From Streptomyces sp. A0958 (lineage in GTDB: Bacteria > Actinomycetota > Actinomycetes > Streptomycetales > Streptomycetaceae): a stretch of 64,000 nt of DNA. Every line of letters begins with the position of its first letter. Position 1 is the stretch's first letter. Shown one piece after another: positions 1 to 8,136 of this stretch. The translations under genes and the position numbers were made by a program. Where the stretch lies: the NCBI RefSeq assembly GCF_004795035.1, contig NZ_SSBK01000032.1, forward strand, positions 1 to 64,000, given 5' to 3'. The notes beneath the pieces were generated by a model, which saw nothing but the letters and a program-made list of their open reading frames with translations, searched no databases and had not been told where the DNA came from.

Positions 1-116
1 AGCTCCGACAGCAGACCGTCGACATCCTCACGATCCAACGTCAGGTCATCGGCGAAATGCCGGTCACCGGTCGCGTCGGGCACGTACTTCACACAGACAA
101 CGATCCTCAAGCTCAC
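1..116 (-). CDS. etfB: Electron transfer flavoprotein beta subunit, N-terminal fragment cut by window edge
   Basis: Reverse-strand reading from a GTG at 116 gives MSLRIVVCVKYVPDATGDRH, the typical N-terminus of EtfB/FixA, which binds AMP and, with EtfA, passes electrons from acyl-CoA and other dehydrogenases to the respiratory chain. A ribosome binding site (GGAGAG) lies about 7 bases upstream of the GTG. Only about 38 residues are inside the window, so the fold and partner (an etfA gene would be expected further left) cannot be confirmed here. Identification rests on the characteristic VCVKYVPD segment. Confidence 0.8.
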   Translation of the reverse strand, partial: MSLRIVVCVKYVPDATGDRHFADDLTLDREDVDGLLSE

Positions 117-317
117 GCCGGCTCTCCTACTGCATCGTCATTTCCGGGCTGCCTTGTTGCACGCAGCATAGGCGCCTGATGGGGCGATTTCCGGTCGGGG
201 CGACCGACGCTCCGACCGTAATATTACTCGCCAGTACACCCAGCGGGTGCCCAATGAGCAAGCGCTTTGCACTGTGATCTGCCCAACGCACGGCGTCCGG
301 GAACCAGCCGGGTGCCC

Positions 318-824
318 TCAGTCTCGCAGAGCCGTGAATCTGCCCTGGTGATAGACGAGCGGGCGGCCGCCGCCCGCCGGGTCGCCTTCGACGACCTGCG
401 CGATCACGATGCGGTGGTCTCCGGCCGGAACCCGGGCCACGACCCGGCAGACCAGCCATGCCAGCACGCCGTCGAGCAGCGGAACGCCTTCCGGGCCGCT
501 GCGCCAAAAGGTGGACGGGCCGAAGCGGTCGGCGCCGCTGCGGGCGAAGGTGGCGGCCAGCTCCTGCTGGTGCTCGCCGAGTATGTGCACACCGACGTGC
601 TCGGCCTCGGCGATGACCGGCCAACTGGAGGACGAGGTGGCGACGCCGAAGGAGACGAGGGGCGGCTCGGCCGCCACGGAGTTCAGCGAGGTGGCGGTGA
701 AGCCGACGGGCCGGTCGCCGGCCGCGGTGATCACGGCGACCCCGGCGGCGTGCTGCCGGAACACCGAGCGCAGGAGATCCGGGGATGCCGTGCGGGGCTC
801 ACCGAGCCCGGGTGATGCCGTCAT
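318..824 (-). CDS. Flavin reductase family protein (FMN-binding split barrel)
   Basis: The 168-residue product has the flavin reductase signature (GFTATSLNSVAAEPPLVSF, residues about 41-59) followed by a HVGVHIL strand and a C-terminal GDHRIVIAQV segment, as in HpaC/ActVB-type NAD(P)H:flavin oxidoreductases that feed reduced flavin to two-component monooxygenases. I chose the ATG at 824 because GAAGGA lies 8 bases upstream; an in-frame ATG at 875 would overlap the stop of the upstream leader peptide and lacks a ribosome binding site. The preceding small Cys-Cys leader ORF suggests control by cysteine or sulfur supply. No partner monooxygenase is adjacent. Confidence 0.85.
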   Translation of the reverse strand: MTASPGLGEPRTASPDLLRSVFRQHAAGVAVITAAGDRPVGFTATSLNSVAAEPPLVSFGVATSSSSWPVIAEAEHVGVHILGEHQQELAATFARSGADRFGPSTFWRSGPEGVPLLDGVLAWLVCRVVARVPAGDHRIVIAQVVEGDPAGGGRPLVYHQGRFTALRD

Positions 825-867
825 GGGGAGGTCCTTCTGCGCGTCAGGGGTGCGGGGCCGCGGATGT

Positions 868-948
868 TCAGGCATCCGGACAGCACGCGCCGGCGGTACG
901 GACGAGATCGATGTGCGCCCGGCCTTGGAGCAGGAGTTCTGACGGCAT
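868..948 (-). CDS. Short Cys-Cys leader peptide (26 aa)
   Basis: A 26-codon ORF reads MPSELLLQGRAHIDLVRTAG then ACCPDA and stop. The LLLQGRAHIDLVR core and terminal double cysteine match the leader peptides that recur in Streptomyces upstream of sulfur and redox genes. Such ORFs are known in actinobacteria as cysteine-responsive attenuators: slow translation at the Cys codons changes downstream mRNA folding. The stop lies 43 bases upstream of the flavin reductase start, so this ORF very probably regulates that gene. It is too short for routine gene finders and was found by direct translation of the reverse strand. Confidence 0.8.
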   Translation of the reverse strand: MPSELLLQGRAHIDLVRTAGACCPDA

Positions 949-1020
949 AGCGTCAGACTGACGATGCACGGTCGGCGCAGTCAAGGGCGTCCTACGAGGT
1001 GGGAGAAGCATCACGGCCCG

Positions 1021-1347
1021 TCACATCGCCTGCCCAAGTGCCGCGACGACATCGACGGTGCGGGGCCGGCCGACGGCCCGGCGGACGATCCGGCCCCCGG
1101 CGTCGAGGACCAGCACGGTCGGGGTGCGGCTGATGCCCAGGTCGCGTACGAGAGTGAGATGCGCCTCTGCGTCGATCTCCACATGGGCGACCCCTTCGAT
1201 CATCCCCGCCACCTCGGCGAGGGTGCGGCGGGTGGCCCGGCAAGGCTGGCAGAAGGCGGTGGAGAACTGGACGAGAGTGGCCCGCTCCCCCAGTTCCGCG
1301 CCGAGTTGGGCCGCGTCCAGCCTGTCCGCATGCGCCTGCCCGTCCAC
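1021..1347 (-). CDS. Thioredoxin-family protein
   Basis: The 108-residue protein has a single thioredoxin fold with the redox pair C33-Q-P-C36 (FCQPC) after the central beta strand and a cis-proline loop (RTPTVLVLD, near residue 75). The usual WCGPC is replaced by FCQPC, which normally shifts the redox potential and places it among thioredoxin-like rather than housekeeping TrxA proteins. It is cytoplasmic, with no signal peptide or membrane segment. The GTG start at 1347 follows a strong GGGAGG box. It lies immediately upstream of the Cys-Cys leader/flavin reductase unit on the same strand, so a shared redox theme is plausible. Confidence 0.85.
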   Translation of the reverse strand: MDGQAHADRLDAAQLGAELGERATLVQFSTAFCQPCRATRRTLAEVAGMIEGVAHVEIDAEAHLTLVRDLGISRTPTVLVLDAGGRIVRRAVGRPRTVDVVAALGQAM

Positions 1348-1567
1348 CTTCGGCCTCCCATCAGAGCTCTACGCAGAGCATCAGCACCTCCGGCCGCCCG
1401 GACATTCCCCGGCCGCGCCACGTGACGAGAATCTCGCGCCCCGGACCCGCCGAGACTGGCCACCGCGTCGCGCATGGGGCACGATCGGGCCAATGCCGAA
1501 AACCTACGGCTGCGTAACTTCCGCCGGGAGAACCCTCCGCAGGCGCTGAAGAAAGGGTCTTCCCCAG

Positions 1568-2290
1568 ATGGCAGAACTCGTCTATCGGCCGGTCATCGGC
1601 GCCGCTCGCACGTTGTTCAAGGCGCTCGACCTGAAGATCGACACTCAGGGTTCGGAGCACATCCCGAAGACCGGCGGCGCCGTTCTGGTCAGCAACCACA
1701 TCAGTTATCTGGACTTCATCTTCAGCGGACTCGCGGCGCTCCCGCAGAAGCGGCTGGTCCGCTTCATGGCCAAGGAATCCGTTTTCCGGCACAAGGTCTC
1801 CGGACCGCTGATGCGCGGCATGAAGCACATTCCCGTCGACCGCAAGCAGGGCGAGGACGCGTACGCGCACGCGCTGGCCTCGCTGCGTTCCGGGGAGATC
1901 GTCGGGGTGTTCCCCGAAGCGACGATCTCGGAGTCCTTCACGCTGAAGAGCTTCAAGTCGGGCGCGGCGCGCCTGGCGCAGGAGGCGGGGGTGCCGCTGG
2001 TGCCGATGGCGCTGTGGGGCACGCAGCGGCTGTGGACCAAGGGCCGGCCGCGCAACTTCAAGCGCAACCACATCCCGGTGACCATCCGCGTGGGTGAGCC
2101 CGTGGAGGCCCCCACCGACCAGTACGCGGGCGCGATCACGCGTCGGCTGCGCGAGCGCGTGCAGGAGCTCTTGGAGGCGGCCCAGCGGGCCTATCCGGTG
2201 CGTCCGAAGGACGCGAGTGACACGTGGTGGGTGCCCTCGCACCTGGGCGGTACGGCTCCGACACCGGCCGAGGTGCGCGAGCGCGGCTGA
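1568..2290 (+). CDS. plsC: 1-acyl-sn-glycerol-3-phosphate acyltransferase (PlsC family)
   Basis: The 240-residue product transfers an acyl group to lysophosphatidic acid in phospholipid synthesis. The catalytic NHxxxxD motif is N43-H44-ISYL-D49, and the substrate-binding motif appears as FPEATIS (residues 115-121), where the common FPEGTRS glycine is alanine. The C-terminus (about 200-240) is a charged tail. The ATG at 1568 follows GAAAGGG. It stands alone, facing the threonine aldolase operon, and ends before a strong 36-base hairpin that can terminate both. Several PlsC paralogues are normal in Streptomyces, so its exact acyl preference is unknown. Confidence 0.87.
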   Translation: MAELVYRPVIGAARTLFKALDLKIDTQGSEHIPKTGGAVLVSNHISYLDFIFSGLAALPQKRLVRFMAKESVFRHKVSGPLMRGMKHIPVDRKQGEDAYAHALASLRSGEIVGVFPEATISESFTLKSFKSGAARLAQEAGVPLVPMALWGTQRLWTKGRPRNFKRNHIPVTIRVGEPVEAPTDQYAGAITRRLRERVQELLEAAQRAYPVRPKDASDTWWVPSHLGGTAPTPAEVRERG

Positions 2291-2323
2291 CTGCGCGGGG
2301 CCGCGGCCCCGCGCCGAAACGTC

Positions 2324-2359
2324 ACTCCGGGGTGCGGACGGCCGTCCGCACCCCGGAGT
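2324..2359. terminator. Bidirectional terminator between convergent genes
   Basis: A perfect 16-bp stem (ACTCCGGGGTGCGGAC) with a GGCC loop lies between the plsC stop (2290) and the threonine aldolase stop (2375). The loop is itself self-complementary, so the whole 36 bases is one palindrome and can act on either strand. No U tract follows, as is usual for Streptomyces terminators. Confidence 0.8.
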
Positions 2360-2374
2360 CGCGCTCTGCCGCCC

Positions 2375-3457
2375 CTACGCGGCCGCCATCTCCTCCTTGA
2401 GCGCGAGGAGGAAGCCGTCGACGTCCTCCTCGGTGGTGTCGAAGGCACACATCCAGCGCACGTCACCGGCCTGCTCGTCCCAGAAGTAGAAGCGGAAGCG
2501 CTTCTGCAGCCGCTCGGTCACGGCGTGCGGCAGCCGTGCGAAGACGGCGTTGGCCTGGACCGGGTAAAGGATCTCCACGCCGTCCACCGCGCGTACGCCC
2601 TCGGCGAGCCGCCGGGCCATCGCGTTGGCGTGCCGGGCGTTGCGCAGCCACAGATCACCGGCGAGCAGCGCCTCCAGCTGTACGGAGACGAAGCGCATCT
2701 TGGAGGCGAGCTGCATCGACAGCTTGCGCAGGTGCTTCATGGCGCGGACGGCGTCGGGGTTCAGGACGACGACGGCCTCGCCGAAGATCGCCCCGTTCTT
2801 CGTGCCGCCGAAGGAGAGGACGTCGACGCCGACGGTGTTGGTGAACGTGCGCATCGGCACGTCCAGCGAGGCCGACGCGTTGGCTATGCGGGCCCCGTCG
2901 AGGTGGACCTTCATGCCGTGCCCGTGGGCGTGTTCGCAGATGGCGCGGATCTCGTCGGGTGTGTAGACCGTGCCGAGCTCGGTGTTCTGCGTGATCGAGA
3001 CGACCTGCGGCATGGCCCGGTGCTCGTCGTCCCAGCCGTACGCCTGCCGGTCGATGAGCTCCGGCGTGAGCTTGCCGTCCTCGGTGGGGACGGTCAGCAG
3101 CTTGAGGCCGCCGACCCGCTCGGGCGCGCCGCCCTCGTCGACGTTGATGTGGGCGGATTCGGCGCAGATGACCGCACCCCAGCGGTCGGTCATGGCCTGG
3201 AGCGACACCACGTTGGCGCCGGTTCCGTTGAAGACCGCGAATGCCTCCGCGGTGGGGCCGAAGTGGCTGTGCATCACGCGCTGGAGGTGGCCCGTGTAGT
3301 CGTCCTCGCCGTAGGCGACCTGGTGACCGCCGTTGGCGAGGGCCAGTGCCGCCAGGATCTCCGGGTGCGTTCCCGCGTAGTTGTCACTGGCGAAACCGCG
3401 TACCCGCGGGTCGTGATGGCGACGCGCGTCGGTCTTTACGGTTGCGGGGTCAGCCAC
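2375..3457 (-). CDS. Low-specificity L-threonine aldolase family PLP enzyme
   Basis: The 360-residue protein is a fold-type I PLP enzyme of the beta-eliminating lyase/threonine aldolase family, cleaving L-threonine or L-allo-threonine to glycine and acetaldehyde. The Schiff-base lysine is K220 in SFGGTKNGAIFG, and the preceding HLDGARIANA segment carries the PLP-binding aspartate and arginine. It is the last gene of a three-gene operon: its start overlaps the 3' end of the SDR gene by 22 bases, indicating translational coupling. The role in this conserved operon may not be threonine breakdown; the partner DUF6421 protein has no known function. Confidence 0.87.
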   Translation of the reverse strand: MADPATVKTDARRHHDPRVRGFASDNYAGTHPEILAALALANGGHQVAYGEDDYTGHLQRVMHSHFGPTAEAFAVFNGTGANVVSLQAMTDRWGAVICAESAHINVDEGGAPERVGGLKLLTVPTEDGKLTPELIDRQAYGWDDEHRAMPQVVSITQNTELGTVYTPDEIRAICEHAHGHGMKVHLDGARIANASASLDVPMRTFTNTVGVDVLSFGGTKNGAIFGEAVVVLNPDAVRAMKHLRKLSMQLASKMRFVSVQLEALLAGDLWLRNARHANAMARRLAEGVRAVDGVEILYPVQANAVFARLPHAVTERLQKRFRFYFWDEQAGDVRWMCAFDTTEEDVDGFLLALKEEMAAA

Positions 3458-4203
3458 AGGCGCTTTCCGTTCACTTCCGGGGCGGGCCGGTCCCAGACGC
3501 CGGCGATGGCATCGGCCAGTTCCTTGACGTCGGTGAAGCCCGCGAACTTCGCATTCGGGCGCTCGGCGCGCATCGCGTCGTGCACCAGTGCCTTCACGAC
3601 CAGGATCGCAGCCGCGCTGCGGGGACCGTCCTCGCCCCCCGCCTTGCGGAAGGCGTCGGCGAGCGCGAGGGTCCAGGCCTCGGCCGCCGCCTTGGAGGCG
3701 GCGTACGCGGCGTTGCCCGCGGTGGGCTTACCGGCCCCCGCCGCGCTGGTCAGCAGATAGCGGCCGCGGTCGCTGCGCAGCAGCCCGTCGTGGAAGGCGA
3801 GCGAGGTGTTCTGGACCGTGCGGATCAGCAGCTTCTCCAGCAGCGTCCAGTCGGCGGGGTCGGTCTCCGCGAAGCTCGCGCTGCCGCGCCAGCCGCCCAC
3901 GAGGTGGACCAGCCCGTCGACCCGGCCGAACTCCTTCTCCGTCTTGGCCGCCCACTCGCGGGTGGCGGCGAGGTCCAGCAGATCCACGGTGTCGCCGGTG
4001 ACGGTGGCCCCGCCGTGGGCGTAGCGGGCCGCGTCGACGGCCTCGGCGAGCTTGGTGGGGTGCGAGTCCGCGGCGACGACGACCGCGCCCGCCTCGGCGA
4101 GCCTGAGCAGTGTGGCCCGGCCGGCCGGTCCGGCCGCTCCCGCGACGGCGACCACGGCTCCTTCGAGCGCACCGCTTCCGTCGCCCCCGGTTGTTCCGTT
4201 CAT
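3436..4203 (-). CDS. SDR family NAD(P)-dependent oxidoreductase
   Basis: The 255-residue Rossmann-fold protein has the glycine-rich cofactor motif (VAGAAGPAGRA, near the N-terminus) and the catalytic YxxxK as Y-AAS-K in NAAYAASKAAAEAW. The ATG at 4203 is preceded by GGAGG at a good distance; an in-frame ATG at 4233 would start inside the upstream gene. It sits between DUF6421 and threonine aldolase, overlapping the latter. The substrate cannot be read from sequence; a short-chain alcohol or ketone linked to the aldolase product is possible but only inference. Confidence 0.85.
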   Translation of the reverse strand: MNGTTGGDGSGALEGAVVAVAGAAGPAGRATLLRLAEAGAVVVAADSHPTKLAEAVDAARYAHGGATVTGDTVDLLDLAATREWAAKTEKEFGRVDGLVHLVGGWRGSASFAETDPADWTLLEKLLIRTVQNTSLAFHDGLLRSDRGRYLLTSAAGAGKPTAGNAAYAASKAAAEAWTLALADAFRKAGGEDGPRSAAAILVVKALVHDAMRAERPNAKFAGFTDVKELADAIAGVWDRPAPEVNGKRLWLTPQP

Positions 4204-4229
4204 GGCCACCGCCTCCTCACGACGTGCGC

Positions 4230-5627
4230 TCACGCGGCCGCCTTCCCTGCGTCCGCGGCGGTGATCCCCTTGGTGGAGGCGATCACGTTCTTCAGCTTCT
4301 TGGAGAGCGCCTCATAGAACATGCTCAGGGGAAACTCGTCGGGAAGCACGTCGTCGACGAGTTTCCGGGGCGGCTGGGAGAGGTCCAGCGCGTCCGGGCC
4401 CTTGGCCCAGCGGGAGCCGGGGTGCGGGGCGAGGTAGGTGGAGACGAGGTCGTAGGCGGCGAACCAGTGGACGAGCTTGGGGCGGTCGATGCCGTCCCGG
4501 TAGAGCTTCTCGATCTCGGCGCAGAGCTGGTTGGTGACCTGCGGGGCCCGCTCCCAGTCGATCTTGAGCGTGTTGTCGGTCCAGCGCACGACGTCGTGCT
4601 TGTGGAGGTAGGCGAAGAGGAGCTGGCCGCCGAGGCCGTCGTAGTTGCGTACGCGCTCGCCGGTGACCGGGAAGCGGAACATCCGGTCGAACAGCACGGC
4701 GTACTGCACGTCGCGGCCCTGGGCGAAGCCGTCGGCCTCCAGCTTCACGGCCTCCTTGAAGGCGGTGAGGTCGCAGCGCAGCTCTTCGAGGCCGTACATC
4801 CAGAACGGCTGGCGCTGCTTGATCATGAAGGGGTCGAACGGCAGGTCGCCGTGGCTGTGGGTGCGGTCGTGGACCATGTCCCAGAGCACGAAAGCCTGCT
4901 CGCAGCGCTGCTGGTCGTCGATCATGTCGCGGATGTCGTCGGGCAGCTCGACGCCGAGGAGGTCGACGGAGGCCTCGGTGACGCGGCGGAAGCGGGCGGC
5001 CTCGCGGTCGCAGAAGATGCCGCCCCAGCTGAAGCGCTCGGGGGCCTCGCGCACGGCGATGGTCTCCGGGAAGAGCACCGCGGAGTTGGTGTCGTAACCG
5101 GAGGTGAAGTCCTCGAAGGTGATGCCGCAGAACAGCGGGTTGTCGTAGCGGGTGGCCTCCAGGTCGGCGAGCCACTCGGGCCAGACCATCCGCAGCACGA
5201 CCGCTTCGAGGTTGCGGTCGGGGTTGCCGTTCTGGGTGTACATGGCGAAGACGACCAGGTGCTGGAGTCCGTCGGCGCGGTCCTTGGCCGGCTGGAAGGC
5301 CAGCAGGGAGTCCAGGAAGTCGGGGACGCCGAAGCCGTCGGCCACCCAGCGGCGCAGGTCGGCGACGAGGGCGCGGTGGTAGGCGGCGTCGTGCGGGAGG
5401 AGCGGGGAAAGCTCCTCGACCGCGGCGGTCACCCGGGCCACGGCGTCCTCGGCGAGCGCCGGCGTGGGCGCGCCCTCGGCCTCGAAGTCGATGGAGCCGT
5501 CCTTCGACTGCCAGGGGCGGATCTCCTCCACGGCGTTCTTGAGCGCGGGCCAGGCCGGGTGCTCAACCACCCGCGGCGCGGCAGCTATGCCGCCGGATGC
5601 GGCTTCGTGCACAAGAATTTCCGTCAT
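4230..5627 (-). CDS. DUF6421 family protein, function unknown
   Basis: The 465-residue soluble protein has no signal peptide or membrane helix. It contains conserved-looking aromatic and acidic blocks (LVVFAMYTQNGNPDRN, GDLPFDPFMIKQRQPFWMY, FRFPVTGERVRNYDGLGGQ) that I recognise from the actinobacterial DUF6421 family. The MVHDRTHSHGDLPFDP segment (His, Asp rich) could be a metal or active site, but this is speculation. The ATG at 5627 follows TAGAGGAAG; upstream in-frame ATGs lack a site. It is the first gene of the operon with the SDR oxidoreductase and threonine aldolase, an arrangement that recurs in Streptomyces. Confidence 0.75.
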   Translation of the reverse strand: MTEILVHEAASGGIAAAPRVVEHPAWPALKNAVEEIRPWQSKDGSIDFEAEGAPTPALAEDAVARVTAAVEELSPLLPHDAAYHRALVADLRRWVADGFGVPDFLDSLLAFQPAKDRADGLQHLVVFAMYTQNGNPDRNLEAVVLRMVWPEWLADLEATRYDNPLFCGITFEDFTSGYDTNSAVLFPETIAVREAPERFSWGGIFCDREAARFRRVTEASVDLLGVELPDDIRDMIDDQQRCEQAFVLWDMVHDRTHSHGDLPFDPFMIKQRQPFWMYGLEELRCDLTAFKEAVKLEADGFAQGRDVQYAVLFDRMFRFPVTGERVRNYDGLGGQLLFAYLHKHDVVRWTDNTLKIDWERAPQVTNQLCAEIEKLYRDGIDRPKLVHWFAAYDLVSTYLAPHPGSRWAKGPDALDLSQPPRKLVDDVLPDEFPLSMFYEALSKKLKNVIASTKGITAADAGKAAA

Positions 5628-5920
5628 AACACTTCCTCTACGGGAGAACCTCGCGTCCGACAACCGTATCCGCGCAGGGCTCATCGGGACAAGTGGCGTC
5701 GTGGAAATCGTCCTGCCGACCCCCATGGTCACCGATGTTTTTCCTGCCGCACGGCACTACGGCAGCCTCTTCGGCGGGTGCGCGGCCCTGCGGGGACGGC
5801 CTGCGCCCCTCCCCCGTACGGCGTGCGCGGGACATTAGGCTGCCGATTGCGGTCATAGCGCCGTGCCGTGCGGGTATGAGCAGAGCGCGGGAAAAGAGCG
5901 TCGACGGAAGCGAGCGTGCC

Positions 5921-6604
5921 TTGTCTTTTCTCACCATCGGTCATCGCGGGGCGGCGGGTGTCGAACCGGAGAACACCCTGCGCTCGTTCGTCCGCGCCGA
6001 GGAAGCCGGCATGGACCTGATCGAGCTGGACCTGCATCTGAGCAAGGACGGCGCGCTGGCCGTCATGCACGACGCCGAGGTGGACCGGACGACTGACGGC
6101 AAGGGCCCGATCGCGGAGAAGACCCTCGCCGAGCTGCGCGCGCTGGACGCGGGCCAGGGCGAACGGGTGCCGGTCTTCGAAGAGGTCCTGGACGCCGTGC
6201 GCTCCCCGATCCAGGCGGAGATCAAGGACGTGGCCGCCGCCCGCACGCTGGCCCGGGTGATGCGGGAACGCGATCTCGTCGGCCGGGTCGAGGTGATCTC
6301 GTTCCACGACGAGGCCATCGCCGAGATCGCGCAGCTGGTCCCGGGTGTGCGGACGGCCCTCGTGGCCAGCCGGTGGGGCGACGACGTGGTGGACCGCGCG
6401 AAGGCGGTGGGGGCCACCCGGCTGGTGCTGAACATCCGGCGCATCACCCTGGAGCTGGTGGAGAAGGCCCACGCCGAGGGGCTGACGGTGGTGGGCTGGG
6501 TGGTCAACACGCAGGACCACCTGCGGCTGGCCCGCGGGCTCGGGCTCGACGGCGCGACCACCGACTACCCCGAGATCCGCCGCGCGGGCCGCTTCACCGC
6601 GTAG
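5921..6604 (+). CDS. Glycerophosphodiester phosphodiesterase family protein
   Basis: This protein of about 227 residues hydrolyses glycerophosphodiesters to glycerol-3-phosphate and an alcohol. It shows the GDPD signature: GHRG with the catalytic His-Arg at the N-terminus, ENT, then ELDLHLSKDGALAVMHD holding the metal-binding Glu and Asp and the second catalytic His, and a C-terminal WVVNT strand. The TTG at 5921 follows GGAAG and gives the usual family start (SFLTIGHRG); an ATG at 5876 in the same frame lacks a ribosome binding site. There is no signal peptide, so it is cytoplasmic. Confidence 0.85.
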   Translation: MSFLTIGHRGAAGVEPENTLRSFVRAEEAGMDLIELDLHLSKDGALAVMHDAEVDRTTDGKGPIAEKTLAELRALDAGQGERVPVFEEVLDAVRSPIQAEIKDVAAARTLARVMRERDLVGRVEVISFHDEAIAEIAQLVPGVRTALVASRWGDDVVDRAKAVGATRLVLNIRRITLELVEKAHAEGLTVVGWVVNTQDHLRLARGLGLDGATTDYPEIRRAGRFTA

Positions 6605-6610
6605 CGCCCC

Positions 6611-6628
6611 GGCCTGACACGTCAGGCC
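6611..6628. terminator. Small hairpin between convergent genes
   Basis: GGCCTGAC, two loop bases, GTCAGGCC forms an 8-bp perfect stem 7 bases after the glycerophosphodiesterase stop and facing the GNAT gene. It is short but well placed for termination of both. Confidence 0.5.
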
Positions 6629-6649
6629 TCCCGCGGCAGGCCTCCTGCG

Positions 6650-7210
6650 TCAGACCTCCTGCGGCAGCTCCTTGATGAGCAGCTCGAAGACGAGGTCGTC
6701 GCGCTGCGGTATGCCGAAGCGCTCGTTGCCGTACGGGAACGGGGTCAGCTTGCCCGTGCGGCGGTAGCCGCGGCGCTCGTACCAGGCGATGAGCTCCTCG
6801 CGCACGGAGATCACCGTCATGTGCATCTCGCGCGCACCCCAGCTCTCCCGGACGGTGCGCTCGGCCTCGGCGATGATCAGCTTGCCGAGGCCGGCGCCCT
6901 GGAGCGCGGGGCGTACCGCGAACATCCCGAAGTAGGCGGCCTCACCACGGTGTTCGAGCTGACAGCAGGCGACCAGGACACCGTCGCGCTCCACCACGAG
7001 CAGCCGGCTGCCCGGGCCCTCCACCACCTCGCGCACCCCCTGCGGGTCGGTGCGCCTGCCCTGGAGGATGTCCGCCTCGGTGGTCCAGCCGGCGCGGCTG
7101 CTGTCACCGCGGTACGCCGACTCGATCAGCTCCACGAGCGCGGTGACGTCCGCTTCGGTCGCGTCGCGGAAGGTCAGCTCTCCCGATTCCCGGGGCGGGG
7201 CGGTGTCCAT
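6650..7210 (-). CDS. GNAT family N-acetyltransferase
   Basis: The 186-residue protein has the GNAT fold: an N-terminal helix pair (TEADVTALVELIESAY), strand YFGMFAVRPALQGAGLG carrying the acetyl-CoA binding (Q/R-x-x-G-x-G/A) turn, and a terminal ELIAWYERRGYRRTG segment typical of motif B. The substrate is unknown. It is cytoplasmic, transcribed alone, and diverges from the DUF5134/M56 pair. Confidence 0.85.
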   Translation of the reverse strand: MDTAPPRESGELTFRDATEADVTALVELIESAYRGDSSRAGWTTEADILQGRRTDPQGVREVVEGPGSRLLVVERDGVLVACCQLEHRGEAAYFGMFAVRPALQGAGLGKLIIAEAERTVRESWGAREMHMTVISVREELIAWYERRGYRRTGKLTPFPYGNERFGIPQRDDLVFELLIKELPQEV

Positions 7211-7456
7211 GGCGGGGCTTCTCCGGTTTCTCTGCGGGGGCGGTGCCGCAGAAGCGTAACTCCCGGTGCCGCGTCCGGGCTCCGGACGGTTTTACGGGGC
7301 GTGCTGCGGCGGCGCGAGGGGCGCGCGCACCAGGCGCATCGCGAAAACACTCCCGCCGCGCGCTCCCCCAGTACCCCAGTGCGCCGCGTACGGGCCACCG
7401 GCCCCGGGCATCGAGTAGTCGACGGCGATGTCGTTTCGCCCGGGGGGAGGGCCGCT

Positions 7457-8050
7457 GTGCACGGACCGGCGATGTCCGGATGGCTGCTGATGGCGTTGTG
7501 CGCGGTGACGGGCGCGTACTGCGCGCTGCGGACCCGTACGGGTAGTGAGGAGGAGCGCAGGACCGCGCGCGCGGAGGCTCTGATGGGCTTCGGCATGGCC
7601 GCGATGGCGATACCGGCCGCCGCGGTCGCCCCGCCCACCTGGGGATGGGCCGTGTACGCCGTGCTGTTCGGTGTCGCGGCCCTGCGCGCCCTGTGGTTCT
7701 CCCGGCGCAGCGGCCATCACCTGCACCATCTGGTCGGCTCCTCGGCGATGGTCTACATGGCCGTGGTGATGGCCCGGGCGGGCGGCTCGGGGCACGGGGC
7801 CCACGGCGCCCACGTCATGGGCTCGCACAGCATGGCCGCGGCAGGCGGCGTACCGCTGCTGACCGGCCTGCTCCTCGTCTACTACGCCGTGTACGTGCTG
7901 CGCTCGGGCGCGCGGCTCATACCGGTGGCCGCCACGGCCTCCGGGGGCGGCGGGCCCGCGCCGGCGGGGTGGGGGGCGCGGCCGGAGCTCGCGCTGGCCT
8001 GCCGGCTGACCATGGGCATAGCCATGTTCGCGATGCTGCTCACCCTGTGA
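7457..8050 (+). CDS. DUF5134 domain membrane protein
   Basis: The protein of about 197 residues has roughly five hydrophobic helices separated by short loops and a His-rich loop (GSGHGAHGAHVMGSHSMAA) between helices four and five that could bind a metal such as copper. I place the start at the GTG at 7457, which follows GGGGGGAGGG; an ATG at 7472 is an alternative. DUF5134 proteins are commonly found next to M56 peptidases in Streptomyces, as here (86 bases upstream of one), but their function is unknown. Confidence 0.75.
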   Translation: MHGPAMSGWLLMALCAVTGAYCALRTRTGSEEERRTARAEALMGFGMAAMAIPAAAVAPPTWGWAVYAVLFGVAALRALWFSRRSGHHLHHLVGSSAMVYMAVVMARAGGSGHGAHGAHVMGSHSMAAAGGVPLLTGLLLVYYAVYVLRSGARLIPVAATASGGGGPAPAGWGARPELALACRLTMGIAMFAMLLTL

Positions 8051-8136
8051 GACGTGGGCCGCGGACGTCCGTGGTGTGCGTCACTTGGCGCGCACAGCCA
8101 TACCCGTGTGTGGCGCACCCCTCATAGGCTGGCGCC

